Assembly: GCA_009733775.1 (NCBI GenBank)
Contig: WOGZ01000016.1
Span: 186,001 to 250,000 of the forward strand
Reading direction: 5' to 3'
DNA: 64,000 nucleotides
Source of the DNA: Alectoria sarmentosa
Taxonomy: Eukaryota; Ascomycota; Lecanoromycetes; Lecanorales; Parmeliaceae
Shown here: one piece after another, positions 1-10,373 of the stretch
How positions within the stretch are numbered: position 1 is the first letter of the stretch
Layout: each line of letters starts with the position of its first letter
Made by a program: the position numbers and the translations under genes
The notes under the pieces: generated by a model
Told to the model about the DNA's origin: nothing
The model's database searches: none
The model's input: only the letters and a program-made list of their open reading frames with translations

Positions 1-979
1 TCTGAGAGTAGCGACTTCACAGACAAACGGCGGAAGTCGTTTGATTCTTGTGACTGCTGTGACGAAGGTCCCATTATTGGTTGATGGATATCTTCGGACC
101 CCACAAAAGAACCTGCGGGTGTAAGAGGCACGCGCCCATTTCCATGAGATGGACTCGACGACCCGTATCGGATGGATAGTGGGGATATCATAGGACCCAT
201 CTTGATCTGCCTCGCGGCGGCGAAGTTGTTAGGTGGAAAGGCCAGATTCTTTGCAAAACCGTCCGGTGAATCTATGGATGGGCTGAGACGCAGTTTCTTT
301 GCTCTGTGATCTGCAAAGGCTGCTCCAGGGCTCTCATGCTGATTGATATTGTTCGGAAACGAGAGGTGTGGGCTCTGGAAGGGGGGAGGCATCTCAGGAT
401 TGGACAAGGAATGATGATGGCTGCCGTAGGGTAGGTTTGAAGAATTCGAGAGAGGAGGGCTCTCCATGCTAGAGTCCGCTGGAGATGGATATGGGCCGAC
501 GCCTTGATCTCGAATCCGACTCAGTTGTGCCGTTGAAATATGGTCCCTGTAGGGAGACGACTGAGCCGGCTGCACGCCAGTATAGTTTGGACTGGCATAT
601 TGCGTGGGTATGAAGCCGGTCGCTGGACTCGGACTGAGTTCTCTTATGGTCGAGACGGTTGAGACAGTATCTTGGGAGCTCGAGGAGCGATGAAGCTTGG
701 CTGGGGGAGATGTTGCGATGGACGAGGCTTGGATTTCATTGCTTCCTTTCCTCTTGGTCCGCCCTTCCCAATTCAGGCGTATGCTGTAGTCACAGGTCTC
801 CCCTTGCCGTTCACAATTTTCACATTTTGGTCGTTCTTCTCCACACTTGATCTTCCGATTCTTGCAAGGCCTGTAGTTGTTCAGCAATGGCCGGCGTGTA
901 GATTCCTCCAAGCTTACCAACAGCCATTCCGACTGCGCTTCTTGGGCTCAGCGCTTCCTGGCTTCTTCGGTCGAGGCAT
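1..979 (-). CDS. Zn2Cys6 transcription factor, 5' part (runs off left edge)
   Basis: This is the N-terminal part of a fungal binuclear zinc-cluster DNA-binding protein. Exon 1 is 918-979 (start MPRPKKPGSAEPKKRSRNGC), the intron is 871-917 (GTAAGC...TACAG, 47 bases) and exon 2 runs to the window edge. Splicing joins NGC-W-PCKNRKIKC and the exon continues GEERPKC-ENC-ERQGETC, giving the six cysteines of the zinc cluster at about residues 20-46, preceded by a basic stretch. Next come SIRLNWEGR and a long Ser/Pro-rich linker, typical of the region between the zinc cluster and the fungal transcription-factor middle homology region, which lies outside the window. About 310 residues are visible with no stop. 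It would act in the nucleus; its targets cannot be inferred. The gene diverges from the AIG1-like gene to its right. The family call is firm; the subfamily is unknown. Confidence 0.9.
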
Positions 980-1814
980 GGCAAAGTATAGAGTGGAGAT
1001 GGAACCCGATTGAGGTTCTTTTGTTACAGTTCTAGATTTGAGCTAGTCTTGGTGAAAACTCCGGGTGAATCGTTCAAGGCGGAATCATTCCTTTTGCAGG
1101 GTAAAGGACATGGGATGAAGAAGCTTCGGGGGGCGTAGAGAGGCGGATTGGAAAGATTTCCGTTTTCCGTTTTCCGTTCTTCGTTTCTCTTTCCACTGGC
1201 ACACGGAGTATAAACAGATCGGCCGAGGGAAGGTTTGAAGCAGTAGCAGCAGTGACACATGGTAAACAATGTGGTGGGAGGTCGAGACGACGTCAAGGAC
1301 TAGTCTTCCAATGAAAGGGATGGCCTGGGCTGACTTGCATTAGTCGAGGGTCTAGAATGTCTTGGAGATGAGTGAAGGAGTTGGACGAAATGGGCAATTC
1401 GCAACATAAGGCGAATGGTACCAAACATTACAAATAACAGCTGGCAGGAAGATGGGGAACATGGTGGAAGCGATGAAAAATGGTCAAGATGGTCAAGATG
1501 GTGAAGATGGTGGAGGGGCAAATGATGTAGCCATGCATCATCACTTCCCAGCAAAAAACATCGACACCTGCTGCCAGCCCGCCTGCGGGGGAGTCGGGGA
1601 CTCGCAGGAAAAGATACTTGGAGAGAAACTAGAATTTGTCATTGCCAAAGTCTTGGCGAGATTAGATTAGATCGCCAAGTTGAAGCAGACTCGCAAACCA
1701 ACTTAATGTTCCGTCTCAGCTCCGACATCTGCCGAGGTTCTTCTTATTGAACAAGTAATGCGAGTTTGAGTCTTATTGAGTCTTCGTTGCCTGCCCACTC
1801 AAGTACAATACAGT
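980..1814. promoter_or_regulatory. Divergent intergenic region between the Zn2Cys6 factor and the AIG1-like gene
   Basis: The 835 bases separate two divergently transcribed genes and should hold both promoters and leaders. A short imperfect GATGGTCAA-type repeat lies at about 1480-1515. The small ORFs here are low-complexity or start with non-ATG codons, and I accept none as genes. Confidence 0.5.
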
Positions 1815-2760
1815 ATGAGCAACAAGAACCCTCTCCAGCGCCTCCCCTCCCCGGCCCCCGCCTCCCTCTCCGCTGTCATCCACGTACGCACCTTCCTTCA
1901 TCATCCTCCCTCTCCCTTGCCTATCCAACTAACTCCTCCTCCAGATCATCGGCCTCTCTTCCTTCCTCGCCTCCTTCCGATACCTCTCCATCAATCCCAC
2001 CCCAATCAACGACTCCTACGGCTGGCACTTCCAATTCCTCACCATCATCGGCCTCGCCCTCGCCGTCCTCACCTTCTTCGCCGGCGCCCTCGCCGACCTG
2101 AGCACTTCCCCCGCCCTCTTCCGCCTGAAGAACACGCTTTCAATCTGCACCACGCCCCTCCAGGTGCTCATCAGCATCCTCTACTGGACCCTCCGCACCG
2201 TGGACAAGAGCTTGGTGATACCGGACTGGGCGCAGCTGCCGCTGTTGGCGGATCTGAGCTTCCACGCCTTTCCGAGCATCCTGCTGACGGCGGATCTGCT
2301 ACTCTTCTCTCCGCCATGGACCGTCTCCGCGACGCAAGCGTTCGCTTTGTCCAGCGCCATAGCCTTTTTGTATTGGCCGTGGGTTGAAACATGTGCGCAA
2401 CACAACGGATACTATCCGTATCCGATCTTCGATTTGGTCGGTACGAAGGGCCGTGTGGGGCTCTTTACAATGAGTGCCCTGGTGATGACTGGAAGCACCG
2501 TGATGCTGAAAGCTCTTTATGAAAAGGTGAACGGGAAGGAGGAAAGCAGCGGAAGCTCAAGGGAAGGACATTGCACGCCCTTGGACGAGAGCAGTCTGCC
2601 AGAGGCCGCTGGCGGCATGGCGAAGCAAGTTGGATGGATGGCAAAGGGAATGGTAGAAGAGGGTGGGGAGCCAGAAGCTTTAGATGAGAGCAGCATTCCT
2701 GAAGCAGCAGGAGGCATAGCGAGGCAGGCCGATAACATGGCCAAAGGGACGAAAAATTGA
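1815..2760 (+). CDS. FAR-17a/AIG1-like (ADTRP family) integral membrane protein
   Basis: Two exons, 1815-1883 and 1945-2760, flank a 61-base intron (GTACGC...TCCAG) and encode 294 residues. The body has about six hydrophobic segments. The animal relatives AIG1 and ADTRP are threonine hydrolases of fatty-acid esters of hydroxy fatty acids. Their catalytic Thr and His appear conserved: Thr in WHFQFLTIIG (about residue 56) and His in DLSFHAFPSI (about residue 137). PYPIFDLVG near the last membrane segment also fits the family. After the membrane domain comes a hydrophilic tail in which LDESS(L/I)PEAAGG occurs twice. It is probably an endomembrane protein, converging on IRE1. The family call is good; the substrate in fungi is inference. 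Confidence 0.82.
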
Positions 2761-3652
2761 TTTTGGAACTTTTAGAAAGTAAGTCAGTAAGGAAATAAAT
2801 CAGCACTTCTAGAACCCAAGTCAGCCAGTCAAGAATAAAACCCAAACCCAAGCAAGCCAAGCAAGCAACTAGAACTGCCAAGTCTCTCACACACTTGGAC
2901 TCGAGTACATACAGTCCAGCCTTCATACGACCATTGATTGACACCAGGCCGAAAACTCATACTACCCTATGAGAAAAAGCAAAAATCAACTAAATAACAA
3001 AGAGCATCATCCAATGAGAAACACAGTCCATCTATCTATCTATTCACGCAGGTCTTTTTCACCATCTCGCTTTACGGAAAAACAAGTGCTTGTACACACG
3101 TCCATCGACTATCGTCACCCCCTCCCTCACTAATAGAATAGAATAGGTCAAAAGAAGAATACCACTCCCTCCCTCCGAACCAAACATTTAAAAAAAAAAA
3201 AAAAAAGCAAGACTCCAATCCCAACCAAATCGAAGAAAAAAAAAATCCCTTCATAAAACCCTCCCCCGTCCAAGCGCTGAACCGCCAAAGCATCACTACA
3301 CACAGAGACCGAGAAAAAAAGGACGAGAGCAACCCTCCGAGCAAGAAAAGTGCCGACTGCCAGGTGAGGAAGATGCCGACGCAAGGCCCTCCTCCCAGAC
3401 TACGGTCGTAGTGTCATGAGGCCCCGTCTTGTGTGAGAGCCCCCGAACCAGATTTGCTGAAGTCGGACCGTTGAGCTAGCGAAGCATTGTTAGGATGGGA
3501 AGCCTGATAGGATGTAGATTAATAATTAAAGGTTTGCTGTTTTCTGCTATCCAACGTAACGAATGCTAAAATCATCCTATTCGTACAGAGTATTCCAAGT
3601 CAGGCATGTTCGACCATCCAAACCCATGATTGCTAGACTCGACATCCAATTG
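2761..3652. other. Convergent 3' intergenic region with homopolymer A tracts
   Basis: These 892 bases separate the stop codons of the AIG1-like gene and IRE1. The stretch is A/C-rich on the plus strand, with a 17-base A run at 3190-3206 and a 10-base A run at 3236-3245. I see no gene here. Confidence 0.6.
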
Positions 3653-6600
3653 TCAGCCCCCATAATACTTCTTGAACCGATCCCTTTCCTCCCACCTCAA
3701 GTCCTTTACCACGCTCCAACAAGTCAACAACAGGCTCGGAAATTTCCTCGACCAAAAGCCCAAGTATCCCGCAGGCAACGGGCCCACCCTCTCCTTGACA
3801 GCGTCTGGCATATCTTCGTAGTGATTCTTCTTGTTTCGCAGCGCTCGCAGTAGATCAAGCAGACTTTCGCCCTTGTACTTGCGCTGCTTGCCCAAAGTGT
3901 CTTTGAATGGCTGAGGCAGTGCGCGTAGGAAGTCGCCGCTGTAATCTCCACTGACAACAGGGGCGTAGCTTTCGAGGTAAGCGAGAGGCTCGGAGAGGTC
4001 ATCTTCCCGCTCGTTGTACTTCTCGGATTCGAAGGCATCGCTGACATGGCAGAGGAACTCTAGACGATCTTCAGCACCCCAGAAGAAGGGATGTGTCAGG
4101 ATGGTCGAGGCATCAGGCCTTTCCTTTGGGTTATGACTCAACATCTGACCAACGAGGACTTTGGCTTCCCATTGATAGTCCCCTAAAATCGTCAGAGCAT
4201 CCAAATCGTACAAGCCCTTGACGATGTTGGCTTCCCGCATGAATTTTCCGTCTTTGTCGAAAGGATGGGAGCCTTGCGTGAGGCAGTAGTAAAAGACACA
4301 GCCCAGGGAGAAAATGTCAATTGCGCGGGTTGCGCGGCGGTTGGTTTGCGGGTCGACAACAAGTGGTTCAGAGTTGTTCGTCATATCTGCTGTCGCGGGA
4401 TTGAGGGCGGAATTTGCCGACTTCAGCAAAGGGTCGTCATCGACAAGCAGTTCAGGGGCACGCCAGCCAGAAGTTCCTGCCGCAAAGGCAGTGGTTGCAC
4501 GGAACGAATTCTGGTCGCCTTCAAGCTTCTTGCAAAGACCAAAGTCCGAGATTAGTAAGCGCGGTGGCTGGGTCGTAGACGGGTTGGCAATGGTGAGTTT
4601 TGGGGAGGATACAAGGATGTTGTGGGGTTTGATGTCTCGGTGAACGATCTTGAGGGTGTGTAGATAGTGGATTCCGGAAGTGATTTGCTTCAAAATATTA
4701 GGCATATTGAGCCCACCGACGGGGACCAATGCTGGAAATTCCCTCGGTCTCTCTATCACGTCCAGCAGTGAAGCGGGACAAAGCTCGAGGGCGATGTAGA
4801 GGAAACTTCCAGCTGTCTCTTTATCGAAATATCGTATGACATTGGGATGATCGTCATGCTGCTGAAGGAGACTGACCTCATGAGAGGCAACTTCATAGAA
4901 CTCCTTGAGCATACGCTTCACCGCGACGTCTCTACCGCCAAATGAGCCCTTGAACACCATTGTTCCGTGGCCGCCGTGTCCTAAGATGGTATCTAAATTG
5001 ACGCTCAAATGTCCGATGTTGATGATTGGTCCAGCCACTTCAGTCATATCAGTCGCAACTGGAGGAGAGGGTTTTATGGCTTCCGGCTGTGGTGTTAGTA
5101 CTGGCGGTAGTTGCGTGACTTCTTTCATCGTCTCCTCGGCTTCATCTTTGGATTCGTGCTTGCTGTCGCCTCTGTTCTTCTTGCTACGCTTGACTCCACC
5201 TCGTTGTCCACGATGATTCTTCTTCTTGCCTAGCTGTGGTGATTCTATATGTTCAAGTTCGTCAGGACCAGGAGATTGGTCCTGTATTCGAGCGGCATTC
5301 TCTGTCTCCTTAGGACCATGATCTTGCAGGGAATTAGATCGACTACGCGACGAGGCTGGTGGCGGCTCCAGCAGCATAGAGCTGACGGCGGTGATTTCGC
5401 CCTCTGGCTTGATCGCGATATCTTTGACTTTATCCATCTCAGTGGTTGAGAAGTTCTCTGGCGCATATGGCGTTGCTGTGATGGGAGATGATGGTACGGA
5501 AGCAAATTGCTGCTGCACAGAGGGTATGGTTTGCTCCAGTTCCAAACGCTTTCTGATGTGCCTGAAAATTGGTCTCCAATTGATGTAAAGGAATGTACCG
5601 ACGGCGAGAATGAAACAAAGGACAAAGATATCAGAAAAGTTGTCGACGGCAGTCCCAATGATTCTGCTGGTACCTATGATTGGCAATGAGGTCGACAAGG
5701 ACGCTTCTTGGTACACTTCGACAGGCGAGTCGTTGGCCGCCGGAGTCTCCGGCCCTGAAATAGTCAGGCCACTACCTTGCCTTGTTTTCAGCGCAGAAAG
5801 AGCATGAACACCGACAAAGCCTTCCTGACGTTGGGCGAGGGTCAAAGATTGCATTGAAGTGGTCATCTCCAGCCAGTCTCTATCATAGCATTGCGCAGCT
5901 TTTGCTTTGCCAGTTACCAGCGGATAGGTGTTCTCAGACATGGCGAACCACCCTCCAGCTTCAGTGTGGTTGACGAATATCCGGTTCTTTGCGCTGAAGG
6001 TATCATAAATCTCATTGTCGATAGGGCCAACCGGCTGAGGTAACACTATGAGTTGTGGATCCTGATCTATGACATGTAAAGGACGGGCTACATCAAAGAC
6101 TCTAACGACCGGAGACGAGAGCTTTTGAGTGTACGACTTCTGCCTGTCCATCATTTGGCCATAGTCCCAGCCGAAGATGCTTCCGTCGTGTAATGGATAG
6201 ACATACTTGTTGTCCATGGTGCTTGAGTACTGGCTATGCAAATCTTCGTCTCGAGTATTGGGTCCCCACTCTGAATACTTTAAAGTACAGATGGGCTCAG
6301 TAGTATCTCGATTCTGGATGGTGATTGTATATTCGGTCCGGCCGAGGACGAAAGAGCCTCTGGTGGCACACTCTTCATCGTCAAGCACATCGAGGCCTCC
6401 AGGCTTTGGGCATCTTGGCTCTTTGCTCAGAGGCCCTCCAGCACCAAATACTTTGCTGATGGTGCCAGTCGTTGCATCCACAGTATAGAGTTTGGTCTTC
6501 TTCTCTCCATTGTAGACCACAGCAGGGTCTACACTTTCGTATGGTGACATGTCGGCCACCAATTGCTTCACAGTTAGGTGTAACTGCTGTAAGCCGCCAA

Positions 6601-7204
6601 GCCCGCCTTGGTTATAGATGTAGATATCTCCGTCCCTACTGGGCTCGACAATCCAGAGAAAGTCATACTCTGGCTTCGATCCATCAAGCAATGGATTTTT
6701 TGGAACATGGTATGTCGTCTCGACCATTGGCCTATCCACCTCTAGCTTCCATTTCGGTGATCCTGTCTTCCTATCTCTTGCGTGTATCGATCCATCTACG
6801 GTCGCCAGTAGCACAAAGTCCTCCACCTCCCAGTCCTGTAACGAGCGCGCATTGAGCGGCGTGGTAAGCCCGGCTGATTTGCCGGAGCCTCGAGCAGGTT
6901 GGACAGCTCGCACGGCACGGTCTTCACCGGCCAGAGCTAGAGGGTTTGTAGCGACGGCGCTCGCTTTTCTTTGGTTCAATGTCGTATCTCTTAGATGTTT
7001 GTAACTTGTTGTCTCGAATGCGCTTTCGTCTTGTGCGCCGGATGAAGCGGCTTGGGTGTGGTGGTCAATGGCAGGATACTCGTGGGGTGATTTGCGATTT
7101 TGTTGCTTAGGCAGTTGCTGTGAGCTCGCCAAGAGGGGCAATATCAGCAACGATAATGTCAATGCAGAGACTACAGTCCTTGTAGCGTCCAGAGGTCGAC
7201 GCAT
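3653..7204 (-). CDS. IRE1: Ire1 unfolded-protein-response sensor kinase/endoribonuclease
   Basis: A single 1183-codon ORF with the full Ire1 layout. It has a signal peptide (about 1-28), an ER-luminal beta-rich sensor region (about 125-500, with DGSIHARDRKTG near its start) and one membrane segment (about 522-542). A basic, charged linker (about 550-720) precedes the kinase, which has glycine loop GHGGHG (742-747), Lys763, catalytic HRDIKPHN (855-862) and DFG (887-889). The C-terminal KEN RNase domain (about 1043-1175) retains the RNKKNH signature (1123-1128) matching the catalytic Arg/Asn/His cluster of yeast Ire1. The known role is sensing unfolded protein in the ER and splicing HAC1/hacA mRNA in the cytosol; that target is not in this window. 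The start at 7204 is followed directly by a good signal peptide. I see no intron and no missing key residue. Confidence 0.97.
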   Translation of the reverse strand: MRRPLDATRTVVSALTLSLLILPLLASSQQLPKQQNRKSPHEYPAIDHHTQAASSGAQDESAFETTSYKHLRDTTLNQRKASAVATNPLALAGEDRAVRAVQPARGSGKSAGLTTPLNARSLQDWEVEDFVLLATVDGSIHARDRKTGSPKWKLEVDRPMVETTYHVPKNPLLDGSKPEYDFLWIVEPSRDGDIYIYNQGGLGGLQQLHLTVKQLVADMSPYESVDPAVVYNGEKKTKLYTVDATTGTISKVFGAGGPLSKEPRCPKPGGLDVLDDEECATRGSFVLGRTEYTITIQNRDTTEPICTLKYSEWGPNTRDEDLHSQYSSTMDNKYVYPLHDGSIFGWDYGQMMDRQKSYTQKLSSPVVRVFDVARPLHVIDQDPQLIVLPQPVGPIDNEIYDTFSAKNRIFVNHTEAGGWFAMSENTYPLVTGKAKAAQCYDRDWLEMTTSMQSLTLAQRQEGFVGVHALSALKTRQGSGLTISGPETPAANDSPVEVYQEASLSTSLPIIGTSRIIGTAVDNFSDIFVLCFILAVGTFLYINWRPIFRHIRKRLELEQTIPSVQQQFASVPSSPITATPYAPENFSTTEMDKVKDIAIKPEGEITAVSSMLLEPPPASSRSRSNSLQDHGPKETENAARIQDQSPGPDELEHIESPQLGKKKNHRGQRGGVKRSKKNRGDSKHESKDEAEETMKEVTQLPPVLTPQPEAIKPSPPVATDMTEVAGPIINIGHLSVNLDTILGHGGHGTMVFKGSFGGRDVAVKRMLKEFYEVASHEVSLLQQHDDHPNVIRYFDKETAGSFLYIALELCPASLLDVIERPREFPALVPVGGLNMPNILKQITSGIHYLHTLKIVHRDIKPHNILVSSPKLTIANPSTTQPPRLLISDFGLCKKLEGDQNSFRATTAFAAGTSGWRAPELLVDDDPLLKSANSALNPATADMTNNSEPLVVDPQTNRRATRAIDIFSLGCVFYYCLTQGSHPFDKDGKFMREANIVKGLYDLDALTILGDYQWEAKVLVGQMLSHNPKERPDASTILTHPFFWGAEDRLEFLCHVSDAFESEKYNEREDDLSEPLAYLESYAPVVSGDYSGDFLRALPQPFKDTLGKQRKYKGESLLDLLRALRNKKNHYEDMPDAVKERVGPLPAGYLGFWSRKFPSLLLTCWSVVKDLRWEERDRFKKYYGG

Positions 7205-7961
7205 GATGGTGGGGATAGATACGAGTCAGACGGCTCAACAGGCAGCATTGATGGTATTGATGTAAGACGATTGAAGACTGCATTGGCCCAGCCTCGTCGA
7301 AAGACCAGGCATTAATGGAAACTGGAAACAATACGAGTGTATATGAGGTCTGAACGATGGAAACAAATCGCAGCAATGATGATGTAAATGTTTGGAGAAT
7401 GTAAGGAGGCTTGTCAGACGAAGGGCGTAGCAGCAGTGGAAGATGGAACTCGTTGCTCAGCCCGAATTGTTGCAACCTTGCCAGACGGAGTCTAGCTCAG
7501 CCTAGCCAATGTAGCAGGATTGGCTGTCCAATCAAAAACAACGCGTCCAAGACGGCCTCGGCCCGTCATATAGCCGCAGATTTCAGGAACGACGAGTACG
7601 ACATTCGAAATCCTTTTATGAGGCAATTAATAGAAGAAACTTCAAACCATTGTTTGATCGGGCTTTTCTCTGCAACATGACAGTGTCAAAGAACGTAAGC
7701 CTAAGGGGTAAGACGACTGAATGTGGGAGAGAAGAAGACATCAAAGCGTGCGCATACTAGTGGGCGGAGCTGATCATTGTTCGTGCCTCCTTGCGGCTTC
7801 TGCAGTAGCAGTGGGAAGAAAAAGTGATGGAAAAGTGGCAAAGCTTCTTCAGGCCAATCACCGTCCATGACGAATCTCTATGTGCTAGCTGGCAGCGCTC
7901 AAAACTCCGCTCAATGCAGATCACCGGATATCGTAGACTTTTGTTCTCACACCATCATCAT
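7205..7961. other. IRE1 5' region and CCT2 3' region
   Basis: These 757 bases lie between two genes on the minus strand, IRE1 downstream and CCT2 upstream. The IRE1 promoter and leader must be here. An overlapping 122-codon reading frame at 7107-7475 begins with TTG and is not accepted. Confidence 0.5.
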
Positions 7962-9705
7962 TTACATCCTCTCCCGTTTCCTTGGTGCGCTTCGAATGAT
8001 GTTGTCAACTCGTAATAGAAGCTGTGAAAATGTCAGTCACACGACCACTGTTTCAATCTCCGAGACCCTCTTACCTCTGCTGCTTCGCTTGCAGAAGAAA
8101 CCACAGCCCGCTTCAGCTTGTAGCTCTCAATCACTCCCAGCTCCCTCATGTCTGCAATCCCACCACCCGCCGTCAGAAGATCCAATCCTGAACTCGTCAA
8201 CCCTTTGTAAATTGCCGTCTTCAGTCTTGCTACCAGATCACTGGAATCGAATCCGGCATTGTCGGCAAGGATTGTGGGAAGCTGCCGCAGTGCCGTGGCA
8301 AAGGAGTCCACCGCGATTGCCTTTTTGCCTGTAACATTGGGTGCCGCCTGCTCAACCGCCTTGGCCATGACCATCTCCGCGCATCCGCCACCTAGTGTAG
8401 TCTTCGGTTCTCGCACTGTTTGAGACAGCACAGCCAAGGCGTCGTGCAATGACCGTTCAGCTTCGTCCAGTAACTGCTCGGTCGCTCCTCGTAGTACTAT
8501 GGTGCAGGCTTGTCCCGCAGCAACACCGGAAAATTTGATCAAGGTATCCTCTCCAATGATGACTTCTTCAATCAGGTCACAATGGCCCAGCTTCACGCTC
8601 TCCGGATGGTCGAACGTCGAGGCAATCTCTCCTCCTGTGACCAACGCTAATCGTTCGATTCCGTCGAAATCTGCGTGTTCTATTGAAACGATTCCAGCGT
8701 CTGAGAAAAGCTGCTCCGGCCAATTGTAGATGAGCTGTCGATTGACGAAACAGTTGATGCCATGACTCTTGATCTTCTCCACTTTCGCCTTCATCCTCTC
8801 CCTCTCAGCCTTCTCTAGCTCCGCTAGCTTTCCTGTCGACTCGACTTTCACTCTTGCACCGAATATCTTGATCTTATCTGTGTCCATGGCGGTGTTGGCG
8901 ACCAATATCTTGGCATTCTCTAATCGCTTGGGCTGATTGACCCCTATCTGCTTATCCAGAATGAACCCCTCATCCAGATACGAGTCATTCAGCTTCCCGC
9001 CTGCCTTTTTTATGATCTGTATATGACTGAGATCCGTCGATCCTCTCATCCGTAATACAGCATCACAAGCGAGCTCTGCGAAGTGATTTCGATCCTGACT
9101 TAGCACCTTCGAGCTGAGTGTTGTCCGTGCTATCGCCGTAAGGTCCTTGCGAAAGGCTTCCTTGTCTTTGCTGTGGTCGACGGCTGTGGCCTCGAGGGCT
9201 ATAAGAGCCACGTTGCTTGCTATCCGATAACCTTCAATGATTGTCTGCGGATGTATCTTTTTCTCCACCAGTTTCTCAGCCTCGCGCAGTAATTCTGCCG
9301 CCAACACTGTCACAGACGTAGTCCCATCGCCAACCTCGTCATCTTGCACCTTTGATATGTTGACAAGCACCTTTGCTGCCGCATTGTCTAAAGCTATTGA
9401 CTTGAGGATTGTGGCACCGTCGTTTGTGACCATTATTTCGCCTGTCGAGCTGGTACCAGTCAGCATTATGGCATAAGAACAAGCGCTGGGGCACAGGTAC
9501 GCTGATTGTAATATTTTATCCATCCCTTTCGGTCCCAGTGTGCTCTTAACCAAATCTCCCACGGCGATTGCGCCGACGAAAGCCGAGAGACGCGCATTCT
9601 CGCCCTTCTCTTCTGTGACCTCGTCACCGAAAATTTGTGTAGGATTAAAGGCGGCCTAGGGAAGATTAGTTGGAGCATGACGTATATCTGAGGGTCACGC
9701 ACCAT
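7962..9705 (-). CDS. CCT2: T-complex protein 1 subunit beta (CCT2)
   Basis: Group II chaperonin subunit, part of the cytosolic TRiC/CCT ring that folds actin, tubulin and other proteins with ATP. Four exons, 9703-9705 (the ATG alone), 9501-9655, 8075-9449 and 7962-8021, encode 530 residues. The introns are 47, 51 and 53 bases. The N-terminus reads M-AAFNPTQIFGDEVTEEKGE, then LVKSTLGPKGMDKILQSA-STGEIMVTNDGATI, matching the beta subunit. The ATPase motif GDGTTS is present (about residue 93), as is GGGCAEM in the second equatorial part. The last exon supplies LLLRVDNIIRSAPRKRERM, the usual CCT2 ending. Intron 2 is a multiple of three with no stop, so the unspliced frame stays open and would hide the splice in a naive call. 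The length matches the family. Confidence 0.96.
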
Positions 9706-10373
9706 GATCAGAAAGGCTCAGTAGTGATACGTCAAAGTTCTGGAGGAAGGGGTATTGTCACTGGCCAGAATTCCAGGTGCCGAATCCTGGTGAGACGCGT
9801 TTTGGGGGGTATTCTAAACTGACGCTACTCTAGCGTGTAAACATTTTACACTACCAATTTAGATCACCAGCCCAAAAAGGTGTGGACAATGGAAGTGGGT
9901 GGCTCAAGACCGTAACCACTTGACTTTTTTCTCCACATACTTCCCCACAGTCTTTTCTCCGCAGAGCCTCTGGCTAAGCGGTCATTGTCTAACGGCTTGA
10001 ACAGCTGATCATTCACTTACAACATTCATTCATTCATTCCCGTACAGAGGATTTCCGGTCCAAGACCACATATTGTTGGTGGTGTGGACGTTTGTGTTTG
10101 TCGCAGCACCTGTTCAATCCTTAGACTAGGATTCCTTGTCAGCTCAACATATATAGAGCAGGCGGTACTCCTCGGCCGAATCCATGCTTCGTTCCACCTA
10201 ACATCCTATCTTGTTTTTATATCTGTACATAGTGTATATATTGTCTGCTCTTTGCTCTCAGTCTGTAAATCTTTCTCTTCACACTACTGCACCAACTGCA
10301 TCTTCTTTCCTGCAGGATTAAGTCACTTATCCACCAACCCTGTTTACGAAACGACATTTTCTGAACCAGCGCA
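9706..10373. promoter_or_regulatory. Divergent promoter region of CCT2 and the GH64 gene
   Basis: These 668 bases lie between divergent starts. A short (CATT)4 run occurs at 10023-10039, and pyrimidine-rich leader-like sequence precedes the GH64 start. I recognise no specific factor site. Confidence 0.5.

Noticed and set aside
1766..2101. 111-codon Ser/Pro-rich plus-strand frame
   Set aside because: It overlaps the AIG1-like gene in another frame; its composition is a by-product of C-rich coding sequence.
7107..7475. 122-codon minus-strand frame overlapping the IRE1 start
   Set aside because: It begins with TTG, has no motif and overlaps the IRE1 signal peptide in another frame.
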